Shown piece by piece: positions 1-10,585 of a DNA stretch of 53,229 nt (within the stretch, counting starts at the first letter, position 1; every line of letters starts with the position of its first letter). The position numbers and the translations under genes are program-made. The notes below the pieces were generated by a model. It was not told where the DNA came from and made no database searches. It saw only the letters and a program-made list of their open reading frames with translations. Source of the stretch: an uncultured SAR86 cluster bacterium (GTDB lineage: Bacteria > Pseudomonadota > Gammaproteobacteria > Magnimaribacterales > AG-339-G14); contig CACNYO010000005.1 of NCBI GenBank assembly GCA_902624765.1, positions 1 to 53,229 of the forward strand, given 5' to 3'.

Positions 1-2
1 CA

Positions 3-458
3 GTGCTTTCGAATAAAAATAAGAATACTCCAAAAGAGCTGTATGCAGTTATTAATAATTATCTTCCATACGGCAAACCCCATTATGAAGAAGATTTTGT
101 AACAGATTTGTCTAGGGAATTTTTTATCTCAGAGATAATCAGAGAAAAGGCCATAAATAGGCTTGGCGATGAATTACCTTACAGCATCAGCATTATTATA
201 GATGCCCTGAAGGAGGATAAGAAATTACTCAGTATTTCTGCAACTATTTACGTGGATAGCAAATCACATAAACCTATATTGCTGGGTAAAAAAGGGGATA
301 TGATGAAATCCATTGGAACAGCAGCAAGAAAAGAAATTCAATTTGAATACGATAAAAAAGTATTTTTAGAACTATGGGTGAAAGTCAAAAAAAAATGGAC
401 CGATGATGTTAATTGGATTTCTCAACTTGGCTACGACCTAAAAAAATATGAAAACTAG
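3..458 (+). CDS. era: GTPase Era, C-terminal part with KH domain (5' end outside window)
   Basis: Translated ELYAVINNYLPYGKPHYEEDFVTD...REKAINRLGDELPY...ILLGKKGDMMKSIGTAARKEI is typical of the Era C-terminal/KH region; recO follows. Confidence 0.93.
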   Translation: MLSNKNKNTPKELYAVINNYLPYGKPHYEEDFVTDLSREFFISEIIREKAINRLGDELPYSISIIIDALKEDKKLLSISATIYVDSKSHKPILLGKKGDMMKSIGTAARKEIQFEYDKKVFLELWVKVKKKWTDDVNWISQLGYDLKKYEN

Positions 459-1140
459 AAATAGTCTAGCTTTTCTTCTGCACGCAAGGGACTATTCAGA
501 GACAAGTGTTATAGCAAGTTTTCTGACAAAGGATTTTGGAATTTTCAATGCCTTGCTAAAAGGAGCCAAACGAAAAGGCAGTAAATTTGCCAATATTTTA
601 TCGCCAGGTTCCGAACTTTATATTAGTTATTCTGATAAAAATGCTCTGAAAACCATCTTCGAATGTGAAATAAATAAGCAAATTCCAATAGCTCCCAAAA
701 ATCTCAAAGTCCTTATTTACCTTAATGAATTGATTTTAAAAATTTTTGAAAAAGAACATGATATTCCTGTTGTGTTTAAAGACTATGATGAATTAATGCG
801 CCTTATGACTTTAGACAACAAAGATGAGATTCTAGAACTATCTTTAAGGAATTTTGAATATAGATTAATAAAAGACTTAGGCTATGGATTTGATTTGACT
901 AAAAATGATGCCGGAATCTCAATTGAACCAAATCAGGATTATCTATTCAGTCCAGTCAGAGGAATATATCCCTTGGATAAAGAAGATTCAGATACATCTT
1001 TTAAAGGACAGCATTTGTTAGATTTCATGTCTGGAAAGTTTTCAAATAATATGACGAAGAAAGTAATAAAATCTATTTTCAGAGAATCTTTAGAGGAGAT
1101 ATTGGGTAAAGAGTTGAATGCAAGAAAATATTTCAATTAA
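448..1140 (+). CDS. recO: DNA repair protein RecO
   Basis: N-terminal LLHARDYSETSVIASFLTKDFG...LLKGAKRKGSKFANILSPGSEL; position after era. Confidence 0.9.
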   Translation: MKTRNSLAFLLHARDYSETSVIASFLTKDFGIFNALLKGAKRKGSKFANILSPGSELYISYSDKNALKTIFECEINKQIPIAPKNLKVLIYLNELILKIFEKEHDIPVVFKDYDELMRLMTLDNKDEILELSLRNFEYRLIKDLGYGFDLTKNDAGISIEPNQDYLFSPVRGIYPLDKEDSDTSFKGQHLLDFMSGKFSNNMTKKVIKSIFRESLEEILGKELNARKYFN

Positions 1141-1531
1141 TAAAAAGCTTAGAAGTGGAATTGATCTCATCGAGATCAAAAGATTAGAAAAATCATATGA
1201 AAAATTTGGAGTGCGAATGCTAACAAGACTTTACGATGAAAGTGAAATTGATATTTTTTCAAAAAGAAAAGGTTACAACGGTGCAAGGTACCTTGCTAAA
1301 AATTTTGCTGGAAAAGAAGCTGTTTCAAAAGTTTTAGGATACGGTTTCACAAACGGAGTTCGTCCTAGAGATATTATTATTCACAGACGTTACGGCGGTC
1401 CAGAAGTAGAACTTAAAGGGAAAGCAAAAGATATCGCTGAAAAAATAAAATTAACTGAAATATCTATAAGCCTTAGCGACACCGATACTCTTGCCGTTGC
1501 CGTCGCTCATGCCATAAGAGAGGATACCTAA
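1118..1531 (+). CDS. acpS: Holo-[acyl-carrier-protein] synthase
   Basis: [31 protein letters not shown]...[20 protein letters not shown] matches the AcpS signature; overlaps the recO 3' end. Confidence 0.92.
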   Translation: MQENISINKKLRSGIDLIEIKRLEKSYEKFGVRMLTRLYDESEIDIFSKRKGYNGARYLAKNFAGKEAVSKVLGYGFTNGVRPRDIIIHRRYGGPEVELKGKAKDIAEKIKLTEISISLSDTDTLAVAVAHAIREDT

Positions 1532-2181
1532 TGAGAATTATTTTACTTGGGCCGCCTGGAGCAGGAAAAGGAACTCAAGCTGAGAACATAATAGAAGCTC
1601 TCAATATACCTCATATCTCAACAGGCAATATGCTTAGAGAAGCCATTGAAGAGAAGTCGCCTTTAGGAATTGAAGCTAAAAAGGTCATGGACAAAGGAGC
1701 GCTTGTTTCTGATGATATTATTGTTGGATTAGTAGTGGAAAGATTAAAAAAACCTGATTGTTCAAATGGAGTCTTATTTGATGGCTTTCCGAGGACGATT
1801 CCTCAGGCTCAAGCTTTAGATGATGCCAAAATAGGAATTGATTTAATCATTGAAATTCAGCTAGATGATGAAAATATTATTGAGAGAATGTCTGGAAGAA
1901 GAGTTCACATATCGTCTGGCAGGAACTACCACGTTAAATTTAATCCCCCAAAAAAGGAAGGTTTTGATGACTTAACTGGGGAAGAGTTAATTCAAAGAGA
2001 TGACGATAAAAGAGAGGTGGTTGAAGAGAGATTGATTGTCTATAGAAATCAGACTGAGCCATTAATAAGTTTCTATAAAGCTAAGCAAACAAATAATGAT
2101 CTTGATTATCTTACAGTTGATGGCTCCGGGAGTGTTGAATCAATCAGTCAATTTATTCTAAATTTCTTCAAAAATAAGTGA
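1531..2181 (+). CDS. adk: Adenylate kinase
   Basis: [19 protein letters not shown]-loop and [13 protein letters not shown] motif. Confidence 0.97.
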   Translation: MRIILLGPPGAGKGTQAENIIEALNIPHISTGNMLREAIEEKSPLGIEAKKVMDKGALVSDDIIVGLVVERLKKPDCSNGVLFDGFPRTIPQAQALDDAKIGIDLIIEIQLDDENIIERMSGRRVHISSGRNYHVKFNPPKKEGFDDLTGEELIQRDDDKREVVEERLIVYRNQTEPLISFYKAKQTNNDLDYLTVDGSGSVESISQFILNFFKNK

Positions 2182-2834
2182 ACGTACTTGCAATCGAAAC
2201 GTCTGCAATGTTTTGCTCCATTGCCCTTTTCAAGGATGAGCAAATATTTTTTAAACAAGATACGAATAAAAGTCAGCATGGAAAAGTTATCCTTGGATTG
2301 ATCGATGAGCTTTTAGAGCAATCTGAATTATGCTTGGAGCAATTAGATAAAATTTTAATAAGCTATGGACCAGGATCTTTTACGGGCTTGAGAGTCGGAT
2401 GTGGAGTTGCTCAATCCTTTAATTTAATTCACAGAATTAAATGTTTTGGAATTTCTAGCCTCAAAGTTCTTGCTTCAACCGCTTATCAAAATGAATTAAA
2501 AGGAAAAGTAGTCACTTTAATTAGCTTAGGTATGGGAGAATTTGCAGCCTCAAAATTTGATGACAAAGAAAGTCTTTTAGATGACAAAACTGAGGAATTT
2601 ATCTTGCAAAATGAGGATCTTGCATCGTTCTTAAATGAGCATAAAGATTATCATGTGATAACTTCGTCAGAAAATACAGATATGATGAATATTCTTAAAA
2701 GCAAAAATTTTTCTTTTATACAGCCTGAGGCAAAAAGCATGTTCGAGTTTATTACTATCAGTGATGTAGCGTCTCCACAGGGTGATAGCTTTATAGTTCC
2801 GAATTACCTATCCAATGAAGATCACTGGAAATAG
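2178..2834 (+). CDS. tsaB: tRNA t6A biosynthesis protein TsaB (GTG start overlapping the adk stop)
   Basis: [17 protein letters not shown]...[19 protein letters not shown] matches TsaB/YeaZ. Confidence 0.92.
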   Translation: MNVLAIETSAMFCSIALFKDEQIFFKQDTNKSQHGKVILGLIDELLEQSELCLEQLDKILISYGPGSFTGLRVGCGVAQSFNLIHRIKCFGISSLKVLASTAYQNELKGKVVTLISLGMGEFAASKFDDKESLLDDKTEEFILQNEDLASFLNEHKDYHVITSSENTDMMNILKSKNFSFIQPEAKSMFEFITISDVASPQGDSFIVPNYLSNEDHWK

Positions 2835-2840
2835 TTCTAC

Positions 2841-3620
2841 ATGGATTTAATTCAGATAGTCGTTTTATCAATAGTTCAGGGAATTACCGAATTTCTTCCT
2901 ATAAGTAGTTCAGCTCATTTGATCCTAATTTCAAAGTTGTTTGGTTGGCAGGATCAAGGAATACTTTTTGACATATATGTTCATGGCGGAAGCCTTTTTG
3001 CGATAATTTATACCTTTAGAAAGGAAGTCAGTGTATTAATTCAAAGAGCATTTTCCCCTTACAAGCAAAATCTATTATTGTGTTTAATAGTGGCAACATT
3101 GCCTGTTGCATTAGTTGGTTTCCTGGGAGGGGATTTTATTGAACAGAATTTTCGTTCTTTGGAATTTCTAATTCTAACCACTTTTTTATTTGCAATTTTT
3201 TTATACATTGCAGATAAATACGGTAAAAAAACGAATTCAGTTGAATCCATTGATCTCAAAGATTCTTTTATCGTTGGCATGTTTCAAATATTTGCTCTCA
3301 TGCCAGGAGTCTCAAGATCGGCCATCACTATGATCGGAGCTTTAATATTAAGTTATAGCAGGGAAGATGCAGCTAGATTCTCTTTTCTTTTATCTATACC
3401 TACATTGTCGGCAGTCTTATTGGGAAGCTCAATAGAAGCAGTTCAATCAGAAGAGGCTATTGACTGGTCTATTTTAATTCTTGGCGGATTAATTTCCTTT
3501 GCTATATCGCTTTTATGCATTAATTTATTTTTATCTTTCATACAAAAAATAGGATTCACTCCCTTTGTTTTGTACAGAATTATCCTATCGATCACATTAG
3601 TTGGAATCTTGTGGATTTAG
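2841..3620 (+). CDS. uppP: Undecaprenyl-diphosphatase
   Basis: GITEFLPISSSAHLIL and MPGVSRSAITMIGAL motifs, multipass membrane protein. Confidence 0.95.
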   Translation: MDLIQIVVLSIVQGITEFLPISSSAHLILISKLFGWQDQGILFDIYVHGGSLFAIIYTFRKEVSVLIQRAFSPYKQNLLLCLIVATLPVALVGFLGGDFIEQNFRSLEFLILTTFLFAIFLYIADKYGKKTNSVESIDLKDSFIVGMFQIFALMPGVSRSAITMIGALILSYSREDAARFSFLLSIPTLSAVLLGSSIEAVQSEEAIDWSILILGGLISFAISLLCINLFLSFIQKIGFTPFVLYRIILSITLVGILWI

Positions 3621-4318
3621 TAATTGATAAGCTTGACGATAATTTAAAACTTAGAGAATTTGCTGCTAGGCATCAGATACCTGCAGTATCGGATATAGGT
3701 TCATCAAAATTGAAATATTTAGTTACTGAAAGAAATGAACAATTTCTGTTCAAAGATCTCAGAAGAAAAAAATCACATTTTTTTTCTTTAGATCTCAAGC
3801 CTATGAATGTTGACAAAATTTTTAAATCAAATTTTTCAAAATGTTTCCTTTCCCTTGATAAAAATTTACAAGTATTTGACTCTACGGCCGGTTTATTAAA
3901 TGATTCTGTTCACATTGCTAATATGGGTTTCCAAGTTACCGCAGTAGAGAAGATCTCATGGCTGTACGAAGTCATGCAAAATGAGCTAGATTTAGCAAAA
4001 TTAGGAGACTCTGTATTAGAAAACATCAATCTCCAGTATGGAAACTCGCTTGAATTAGCAGAAAAAATGAAGCCTGATGTTATTTATTTTGATCCGGTCT
4101 TTGATGTCAAAAGAAAAGCAACTGCTAAACAACCCATGGAACTTCTGAGATCAATAGCATCAGATAAAAATCCTCAAGACTGCATTGAACAACTTTTAGA
4201 CTGTTGTTCAGAGAGATTAATCTATAAACGACACAAAAAACAAAAATCAACTTTTCAAAAATTTATTACTTTTTCTGTTATAGGAAAGTCTGTTGCCTTT
4301 GACGTGTATCAAAAATAA
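3611..4318 (+). CDS. rsmJ: 16S rRNA (guanine-1516-N2)-methyltransferase RsmJ-like (GTG start)
   Basis: Class I methyltransferase with FDSTAGLLNDSVHIANMGFQVTAVEK and DVIYFDPVF. Confidence 0.82.
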   Translation: MDLVIDKLDDNLKLREFAARHQIPAVSDIGSSKLKYLVTERNEQFLFKDLRRKKSHFFSLDLKPMNVDKIFKSNFSKCFLSLDKNLQVFDSTAGLLNDSVHIANMGFQVTAVEKISWLYEVMQNELDLAKLGDSVLENINLQYGNSLELAEKMKPDVIYFDPVFDVKRKATAKQPMELLRSIASDKNPQDCIEQLLDCCSERLIYKRHKKQKSTFQKFITFSVIGKSVAFDVYQK

Positions 4319-4320
4319 AA

Positions 4321-4345
4321 GAGGCTGCAACAGCAGCCTCTTTAG
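4321..4345. terminator. Bidirectional intrinsic terminator between convergent rsmJ and hsp20
   Basis: GAGGCTGC-AACA-GCAGCCTC stem followed by TTT; AAAA on the other side. Confidence 0.75.
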
Positions 4346-4356
4346 GGAAAATAATA

Positions 4357-4818
4357 TTAAGCTGTTTCGCCGTTTATAACTTTCCCAGAATTTATCTCAA
4401 TCTTCTTAGGTTTTTCTGATTCAGGGACAATTCTTTCCATGTTAATGGATAGAAGACCATTATTTAAATCAGCCCCTTTCACAAGAATCTCAGGAGATAA
4501 GGTAAATTGAAGCAGGAAAGATCTTGCTGCTATTCCTCTATGCACAACGTTACTTTTATCGTTTTTCTGATTATCGTGCTTGATGGATAAAACATTATCT
4601 TTAGTTTCTACTTCAATATCTTTATCACCAAGACCAGCAACAGCTACTTCAATCGTGTACTCATTACCGTCCCTTCTTAAATTATAGGGAGGATAACTAG
4701 AAGACCTTGTCTCAGGTAATTCGCTGAAAGTTCTAAGTGAATCGAAAAGGTTTTCAAAACCCAACCATCTTGAAGAAAAGAAAGGATCAGAAAGATCCAA
4801 TAAACTTCTATTAGTCAT
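4357..4818 (-). CDS. Small heat-shock protein, Hsp20/IbpA family
   Basis: PYNLRRDGNEYTIEVAVAGLGDKDIEVETKDNVLSIKH alpha-crystallin domain; RGIAARSFLLQFTLS. Confidence 0.93.
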   Translation of the reverse strand: MTNRSLLDLSDPFFSSRWLGFENLFDSLRTFSELPETRSSSYPPYNLRRDGNEYTIEVAVAGLGDKDIEVETKDNVLSIKHDNQKNDKSNVVHRGIAARSFLLQFTLSPEILVKGADLNNGLLSINMERIVPESEKPKKIEINSGKVINGETA

Positions 4819-4938
4819 AATTTTACTCCTTAATAAAGCAAGTTAATTTCAAATGGCACCTCTAATGAGCGCGCCTCCAATGGATAGATCCATAAAGCAA
4901 TCTATCTCAATATTTATATAGGGATTAAATAAGAAAAT

Positions 4939-7377
4939 TCAAGAGTTATAGGAAGTTTGATTCAACTCCTCGCGCCAATCAGGCATTATGAATTTAGAAG
5001 CAGCAACTTGCATTTTTTTTGTAATTCTTGATGCGTAAATTAGTCCGTGCTCATCTTCTTTAACAAAGCGTTGTTCTATTAGTTTTGATAAGAATTGCAT
5101 GAAAGTCCATCTATCTGAAAATTCTGGCGCCATCCAGTCATACTTAGCTTGAAGATTCATTGCTATTTCTTTACAAGATATTTCCAATTGATTTTTGGAA
5201 ATGTGCTCGCTTTGATTTTTCCATAGCTGCAACATAAGAATATAAAACCTATCTATTGTTGGTTGGATCATTCTTCCAAGAGATTTTGTTTCCAAATAAT
5301 GAGGCGAATCAAAAGAAGGTCTTTTGTATAAATCTCTATCATTAGACAATAATTTTAGAGCTACTAAAGCATCTAACCGCTTATCAATTTCAAGTTTTAG
5401 CTCCTCGTTATTCCATTTTAAAAATAGCTCTCCCTTCAAATAAGGATAGAGCATTTCTATGATCTCTATGATTTCATTCTTTGAAACTTCTTCTCTAGCC
5501 TGAAAAATGCCGCAAATAAAAGATTCTAATGCCAGCAAATGGAGAATGGTATTTCTGTAGAAACTCATCATTGCCCCTTGTGCTTTATCTAATTTAACAA
5601 GAGACTTTTCGCTATCCTCTAGCTTTGGAATTAGTTTTAACGCATTAACTTGTTCAAGTAATTTTTTGCTTGATTGATTCGGGAGGATAGTTTTATTGGA
5701 ATATCGTGATGAATTCATCAGAGAAATATAAAGATCTATTCGACTCTCAAGTTTATCTTTTGGAAGACTGTGATTATTTGAATTTAAAAGGGCTGCTGCA
5801 ACCAGACTTGAAGAGGTTACTACAGTACTCTCGTTTATGTTCATCATGATTTTCTCACCTAATTTTGGCGTTGCATTAAATAGCCAAGCATTATCGTCAG
5901 AAGATGGCCCATCAGTTTGAGAATCATTGTTTTCCCAACCTGGGTTTTGGGAATCAAGGAAATCTTTTAAATCAATTGGATCGCCAAATTGCAAATAGGC
6001 ATTACCTAGAAAACCTCTAAAATCACTGGCGACTCTGAAGATATCTGAAATTCTCTCTTTTCGTTTTTTCCCACCCATGAGTTCAGATAAATATGAATTT
6101 CCCTCAAGAACTTTCTCATAATTAATACTTACCGGTATAAATTTCACAGGTTTTTCTGTTCTGCTCTTAAATGATCTTATCAACATGGAAAGAAGGCCAG
6201 GTCTTGGTGGAAGCAGCTTGCCCGATCTGCTTCTAGCACCTTCAGGAAAAAACTCGATTGAATTACCTCTTATTAAAAGTTTTTTTAGGTGTTCAAAAAA
6301 TACGATTGAATAAAGTCTATTTTCACTAAAAGATCTTCTCATGAAAAAAGCACCGCCGTTTCTGAGAATTCGGCCGAGAATAGGTAAATTTAAATTTATA
6401 CCAGCCGCTATTTGAGGCAGCATTAAGTCATTTTTATAAAGGATGTAAGAAAGTGCTAGATAATCAACATGACTTCTATGGCAGGGAGTAAAAATTAATG
6501 AGTTATCGACAGCAAGATTTTTTACTTTTTCTAGCCCTATAAACTTAAGTTCCTCATATCTGTTGTTCCAAAACCAGGTTAAAGCTGCATCGTATAATGA
6601 ACCTACCACTGTATAGGACACGTCTGAGCAAATCTCTTCTGCATATTTTATTGCTCTTCTGTTGAGAAGCATGGCTTTTCTCTTATTGCTTCCAGCTTCA
6701 GATTCAATGTATTTATTAATTTCTTTTGAATTCACTAAAGTTTTAATCCAATTTCTTCTATGAGAAACATCCAACCCGAGAATAGCTTGTTTATTTTTTC
6801 TGAAACGACCTCGCAACAACCTTTCTGTCTTAAGAAGAATTTTTTCTGAAGATTCTCTATCTTCGAAAATATCTTCCATCTCTAATGCATTTAAAAATCT
6901 AACTTTTACTTGTCTACCGTTGATAAGTAATCGAAGGTATCTTTTAATAATTGATGTTCCTTCCCAAGATTCAGAAAATAATTTTTTCATAAGGTTATCT
7001 TGGCTTTCTGCACCTTTTCCCCAGTAAACATCTACCGGAATTATTTTTAATTTTTTAGAAATATCTGGATATCTGCTTATTTCATATAGATCATTAGAGT
7101 GTTTTCTTTTTGATCTGGCCCAGGGAAGAAGTTGTTTAGGTTCCCTCAATTGAAAATAGTTTCTTTTGATTGGAGAAATTGCTCTTCTATTACTGGGCCT
7201 TATAAAGCCCATTTTTTTGCAGATCTTATCTACTGCCGCAAGATTCGTAGAAGAATCGTTAGATAGAGCAAAAATAAATTCGCCCTTAAGTAATTCAGGG
7301 ATATTGTCATTTTCAAATTCAGCTTCAGCGCGAATGAATGCCTTAAGAAATCCGTTAAAGATGTTAATATTCGCCAT
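4939..7377 (-). CDS. plsB: Glycerol-3-phosphate acyltransferase
   Basis: 812 aa with LIFTPCHRSHVDYLALSYILY and EFFPEGARSRSGKLLPPRPGLLSM acyltransferase motifs. Confidence 0.95.
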   Translation of the reverse strand: MANINIFNGFLKAFIRAEAEFENDNIPELLKGEFIFALSNDSSTNLAAVDKICKKMGFIRPSNRRAISPIKRNYFQLREPKQLLPWARSKRKHSNDLYEISRYPDISKKLKIIPVDVYWGKGAESQDNLMKKLFSESWEGTSIIKRYLRLLINGRQVKVRFLNALEMEDIFEDRESSEKILLKTERLLRGRFRKNKQAILGLDVSHRRNWIKTLVNSKEINKYIESEAGSNKRKAMLLNRRAIKYAEEICSDVSYTVVGSLYDAALTWFWNNRYEELKFIGLEKVKNLAVDNSLIFTPCHRSHVDYLALSYILYKNDLMLPQIAAGINLNLPILGRILRNGGAFFMRRSFSENRLYSIVFFEHLKKLLIRGNSIEFFPEGARSRSGKLLPPRPGLLSMLIRSFKSRTEKPVKFIPVSINYEKVLEGNSYLSELMGGKKRKERISDIFRVASDFRGFLGNAYLQFGDPIDLKDFLDSQNPGWENNDSQTDGPSSDDNAWLFNATPKLGEKIMMNINESTVVTSSSLVAAALLNSNNHSLPKDKLESRIDLYISLMNSSRYSNKTILPNQSSKKLLEQVNALKLIPKLEDSEKSLVKLDKAQGAMMSFYRNTILHLLALESFICGIFQAREEVSKNEIIEIIEMLYPYLKGELFLKWNNEELKLEIDKRLDALVALKLLSNDRDLYKRPSFDSPHYLETKSLGRMIQPTIDRFYILMLQLWKNQSEHISKNQLEISCKEIAMNLQAKYDWMAPEFSDRWTFMQFLSKLIEQRFVKEDEHGLIYASRITKKMQVAASKFIMPDWREELNQTSYNS

Positions 7378-7430
7378 TAGATAGAATCCGCTAAGTAAAT
7401 TTCAGATTTCAATCGAATTTTACATGATTT

Positions 7431-7516
7431 GCCGGAGTGGCGGAATTGGTAGACGCGCTCGACTCAAAATCGAGTGCCCAAAAGGCGTGAGAGTTCGAGT
7501 CTCTCCTCCGGCACCA
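7431..7516 (+). tRNA. tRNA-Leu(CAA)
   Basis: Acceptor GCCGGAG/CTCCGGC plus ACCA; long variable arm; anticodon stem CTCGA-CTCAAAA-TCGAG gives CAA; T-loop GTTCGAGTC. Confidence 0.96.
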
Positions 7517-7530
7517 AAAAGTGAGGAATT

Positions 7531-7851
7531 ATGAAAGAAGTAGAAATATTAACTGCCCAAACATCAGGTTTTTTTGGAACGCAACTCATAATGATTTTTG
7601 GGTTTATATTGTTGCTCTATTTTTTGCTCATCAGACCACAAAACAAAAGACTCAAGGCTCATCAAGAGTTAGTAAATAACTTAGAAATTGGAGATGAAGT
7701 TATTACTTCTGGAGGCATTGTATGCACTCTGGTTAAACTCACAGATTCATATGTGACTGCCAGAACTGGCAATAATCAAGAAATAGTTATACAACGTCAG
7801 CAAATTAACAGCGTCCTTCCAAAGGGAACTGTAAAATCATTATTTGAATAA
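7531..7851 (+). CDS. yajC: Preprotein translocase subunit YajC
   Basis: FILLLYFLLIRPQNKRLKAHQELVNNLEIGDEVITSGGI. Confidence 0.95.
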   Translation: MKEVEILTAQTSGFFGTQLIMIFGFILLLYFLLIRPQNKRLKAHQELVNNLEIGDEVITSGGIVCTLVKLTDSYVTARTGNNQEIVIQRQQINSVLPKGTVKSLFE

Positions 7852-7853
7852 AA

Positions 7854-9683
7854 TTGAATAATTTCTCTTTATGGAAATACATCCTTGTTTTGGGTGTATT
7901 CGTATTTGGAATTATTTATGCCTTACCTAATTTAAGTCCTCCAGATCCAGCTGTTCAAGTTTCTCTCCAAAGTGCGAGCGATTCTTTTGATAGTAGGCTT
8001 GTCCAGTCTGTAAGAAATATAGTCAGAAAAGAGGGCATCCCAGACGAAAATATTGAGGTAAATCAAAAATCATTACTTATCAGAACAAATTCATACGAGG
8101 AACAAATTAAATTAAAGGATGAGTTGCGACGTGAATTAGGACCAGATTACGTTGTTGCTTTAAATTTAGCTTACTCAACACCCACCTGGCTTCAAAATCT
8201 AAACGCCTCACCGCTAAAACTTGGTTTAGACTTAAGAGGAGGGATCTACTTTTTATTGGAGGTAGATACTGACTCGCTTATCGAAACAAGGCTTGAGGCT
8301 AATGCAGAAGATTTTAAAAGAAGACTCCGAGAAGAATCTTTAAGCTTTAGATCCATAGAAAGCGACAAAGAATCAGTTACTTTCCTTTTTGCAACTGAAG
8401 AAGATAAATCAGATTCTTTATCTTTTCTAAGGGGCTTCTTAACAGATTTTGAGATTATCGAAGAATCTGAATCATTCAAAATAAAATTTTCTAGAGAAGG
8501 CATTACATCAATTCAAGATTATGCAGTTCAGCAAAATTTAACTACTCTCAGAAATAGAGTTAATGAGTTAGGTGTATCTGAACCCGTAGTTCAGAGGGAA
8601 GGGGCGAAAAGAATTTCTGTTCAACTGCCAGGAATACAAGATACTGCTGAGGCAAAAAAAATAATTGGTAAAACTGCTAACTTAGAATTCAGACTTGAAG
8701 CAAATAATCGTACTCTGAGGTCAAGAAAAGAACCTTTCGATTTCAGGGGAGTTAGCGTTGACCTTGAAAAAAATATTATCATTTCTGGAGATAAGGTCGC
8801 TGACGCAAATGTTGGTTATGATGAGAGCGGATTCCCGCAAGTAAACATTACTCTCGATGGAGAGGGGGGAGCCAAAATGCACAGGTCAACAAGAAATAAT
8901 GTTGGCAGAAAAATGGCTGTTCTTTTCATAGAAAGAAAGTCAGCAGCTAAAGAAATTATTCTCCCTAACGGAACTTTAGATTTAATCATCGAGCCAGTAA
9001 TTACAAAAAGAGTCATAAGCCTGGCAACAATTCAATCAGCACTGCCAAACAGATTTAGGATTACTGGACTTGATTCACCTAATGAGGCTTCTGAATTGGC
9101 ACTATTACTGCGTGCAGGTGCTTTGGCAGCTCCGATGGAGTTTGTTGAGGAAAGCACAGTTGGTCCAAGTCTTGGGGCTGAAAATATTCGTTTGGGTATT
9201 CAGTCTTTAATATTGGGACTCTTTTTAGTCCTGATATTCATGATCATTTACTACAAAATCTTTGGATTATTCGCCAATATTGCAGTAATTTTTAACTTAA
9301 TACTTATCACGGCAATCATGTCAATTTTATCTGCCACTCTAACCTTGCCGGGCATTGCAGGAATTGTTTTGACCGTTGGTATGGCTGTCGATGCCAATGT
9401 ATTAATTTTTTCAAGGATTCGGGAAGAGCTTAAAAATAACTCAAGAGCTACTGACGCCATTATTGCAGGCTATGATAGAGCTTTCGTTACCATTCTTGAT
9501 GCAAACATCACTACTTTAATTGTTGCAGTTATTCTCTATGCTATTGGCACTGGTCCTATAAAAGGCTTTGCTATTACGTTAAGCATTGGAATAGTCACCT
9601 CGATGTTTACTTCAATTCTGGGAACAAGGGCTATGGTTTCATTAATTTATAGAAAAAATAATGTAAGGAGACTTTGGATTTAA
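7854..9683 (+). CDS. secD: Protein translocase subunit SecD (TTG start)
   Basis: LGLDLRGGIYFLLEVD and TVGMAVDANVLIFSRIREEL; follows yajC. Confidence 0.96.
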   Translation: MNNFSLWKYILVLGVFVFGIIYALPNLSPPDPAVQVSLQSASDSFDSRLVQSVRNIVRKEGIPDENIEVNQKSLLIRTNSYEEQIKLKDELRRELGPDYVVALNLAYSTPTWLQNLNASPLKLGLDLRGGIYFLLEVDTDSLIETRLEANAEDFKRRLREESLSFRSIESDKESVTFLFATEEDKSDSLSFLRGFLTDFEIIEESESFKIKFSREGITSIQDYAVQQNLTTLRNRVNELGVSEPVVQREGAKRISVQLPGIQDTAEAKKIIGKTANLEFRLEANNRTLRSRKEPFDFRGVSVDLEKNIIISGDKVADANVGYDESGFPQVNITLDGEGGAKMHRSTRNNVGRKMAVLFIERKSAAKEIILPNGTLDLIIEPVITKRVISLATIQSALPNRFRITGLDSPNEASELALLLRAGALAAPMEFVEESTVGPSLGAENIRLGIQSLILGLFLVLIFMIIYYKIFGLFANIAVIFNLILITAIMSILSATLTLPGIAGIVLTVGMAVDANVLIFSRIREELKNNSRATDAIIAGYDRAFVTILDANITTLIVAVILYAIGTGPIKGFAITLSIGIVTSMFTSILGTRAMVSLIYRKNNVRRLWI

Positions 9684-10585
9684 TGAACTTTAACCTAGAT
9701 TTTTTAAGATTCAGATTTATTGCACTGGTTGTGTCTGTTTCTTTTATTTTAGTTTCTTTTGCTACGATTTCTATTCAACAACTACAGCTAGGATTAGATT
9801 TTACCGGTGGAACGCTCGTAGAAGTAGGATTCACTGAAACTGTAGATCCAGAAGAGATTAGAACTTATCTTGAAGGTAATCAGATAGATGCACTAGTGCA
9901 AGCGTTTGGTTCAGATAAAGACTTGCTTATCAAAATCCCAAGTTCAGAAAATATTGAGAATGCGAATATTGTAATCGATTCTTTAAAAGAGCAATATTCA
10001 TTTCAATTGAGAAGATCAGGCTTTGTTGGCCCCCAAGTTGGAGGCGAGCTAAGAGATCAAGGAGGACTGGGTCTCTTGGCAGCATTGCTAGTCATGATGA
10101 TATACATTATGTTTAGGTTTCAGTATAAATTTGCAATTGGAGCCGTCGTTGCTCTTTTTCATGATGTGTTAATTGTCTTGGGTATATTCTCAATATTTAG
10201 ATTGGAATTTGATCTTTCTGTCTTAGCAGCACTGATGGCGGTCATTGGATACTCATTAAACGATACGATCGTTGTGTCAGATAGGATCAGAGAAAATTTT
10301 AGAGCGAAGAGAAAGTTAAACAGCGAACAAGTCATCAACAGATCTCTTAATAATACTTTAGGTAGAACTTTAATCACCTCACTAACAACATTATTAGTTC
10401 TTTTTTCATTGTTATTCCTAGGTGGCGAAATTATTAGAAATTTTGCAATTGCTTTATCGATAGGAGTGGTTGTTGGAACTTATTCGTCTATCTATGTTTT
10501 AACAAATGTTTTACTTTCGATGAAAATCAGCGCAGATGATCTTGCTGAAAGAACTAAAGAGAGTTTTGATGATGGGATGCCTTAG
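9674..10585 (+). CDS. secF: Protein translocase subunit SecF
   Basis: LGLDFTGGTLVEVGF and VIGYSLNDTIVVSDRIREN. Confidence 0.96.
   Translation: MDLMNFNLDFLRFRFIALVVSVSFILVSFATISIQQLQLGLDFTGGTLVEVGFTETVDPEEIRTYLEGNQIDALVQAFGSDKDLLIKIPSSENIENANIVIDSLKEQYSFQLRRSGFVGPQVGGELRDQGGLGLLAALLVMMIYIMFRFQYKFAIGAVVALFHDVLIVLGIFSIFRLEFDLSVLAALMAVIGYSLNDTIVVSDRIRENFRAKRKLNSEQVINRSLNNTLGRTLITSLTTLLVLFSLLFLGGEIIRNFAIALSIGVVVGTYSSIYVLTNVLLSMKISADDLAERTKESFDDGMP

Noticed and set aside
8246-8503. Antisense ORF within secD
   Set aside because: Fully inside a confident CDS, Ser/Leu-rich low-complexity shadow translation, no recognisable domain.
10582-10585. secF and suhB stop codons overlapping in TTAG
   Set aside because: Convergent stop overlap is common in compact genomes; not informative.
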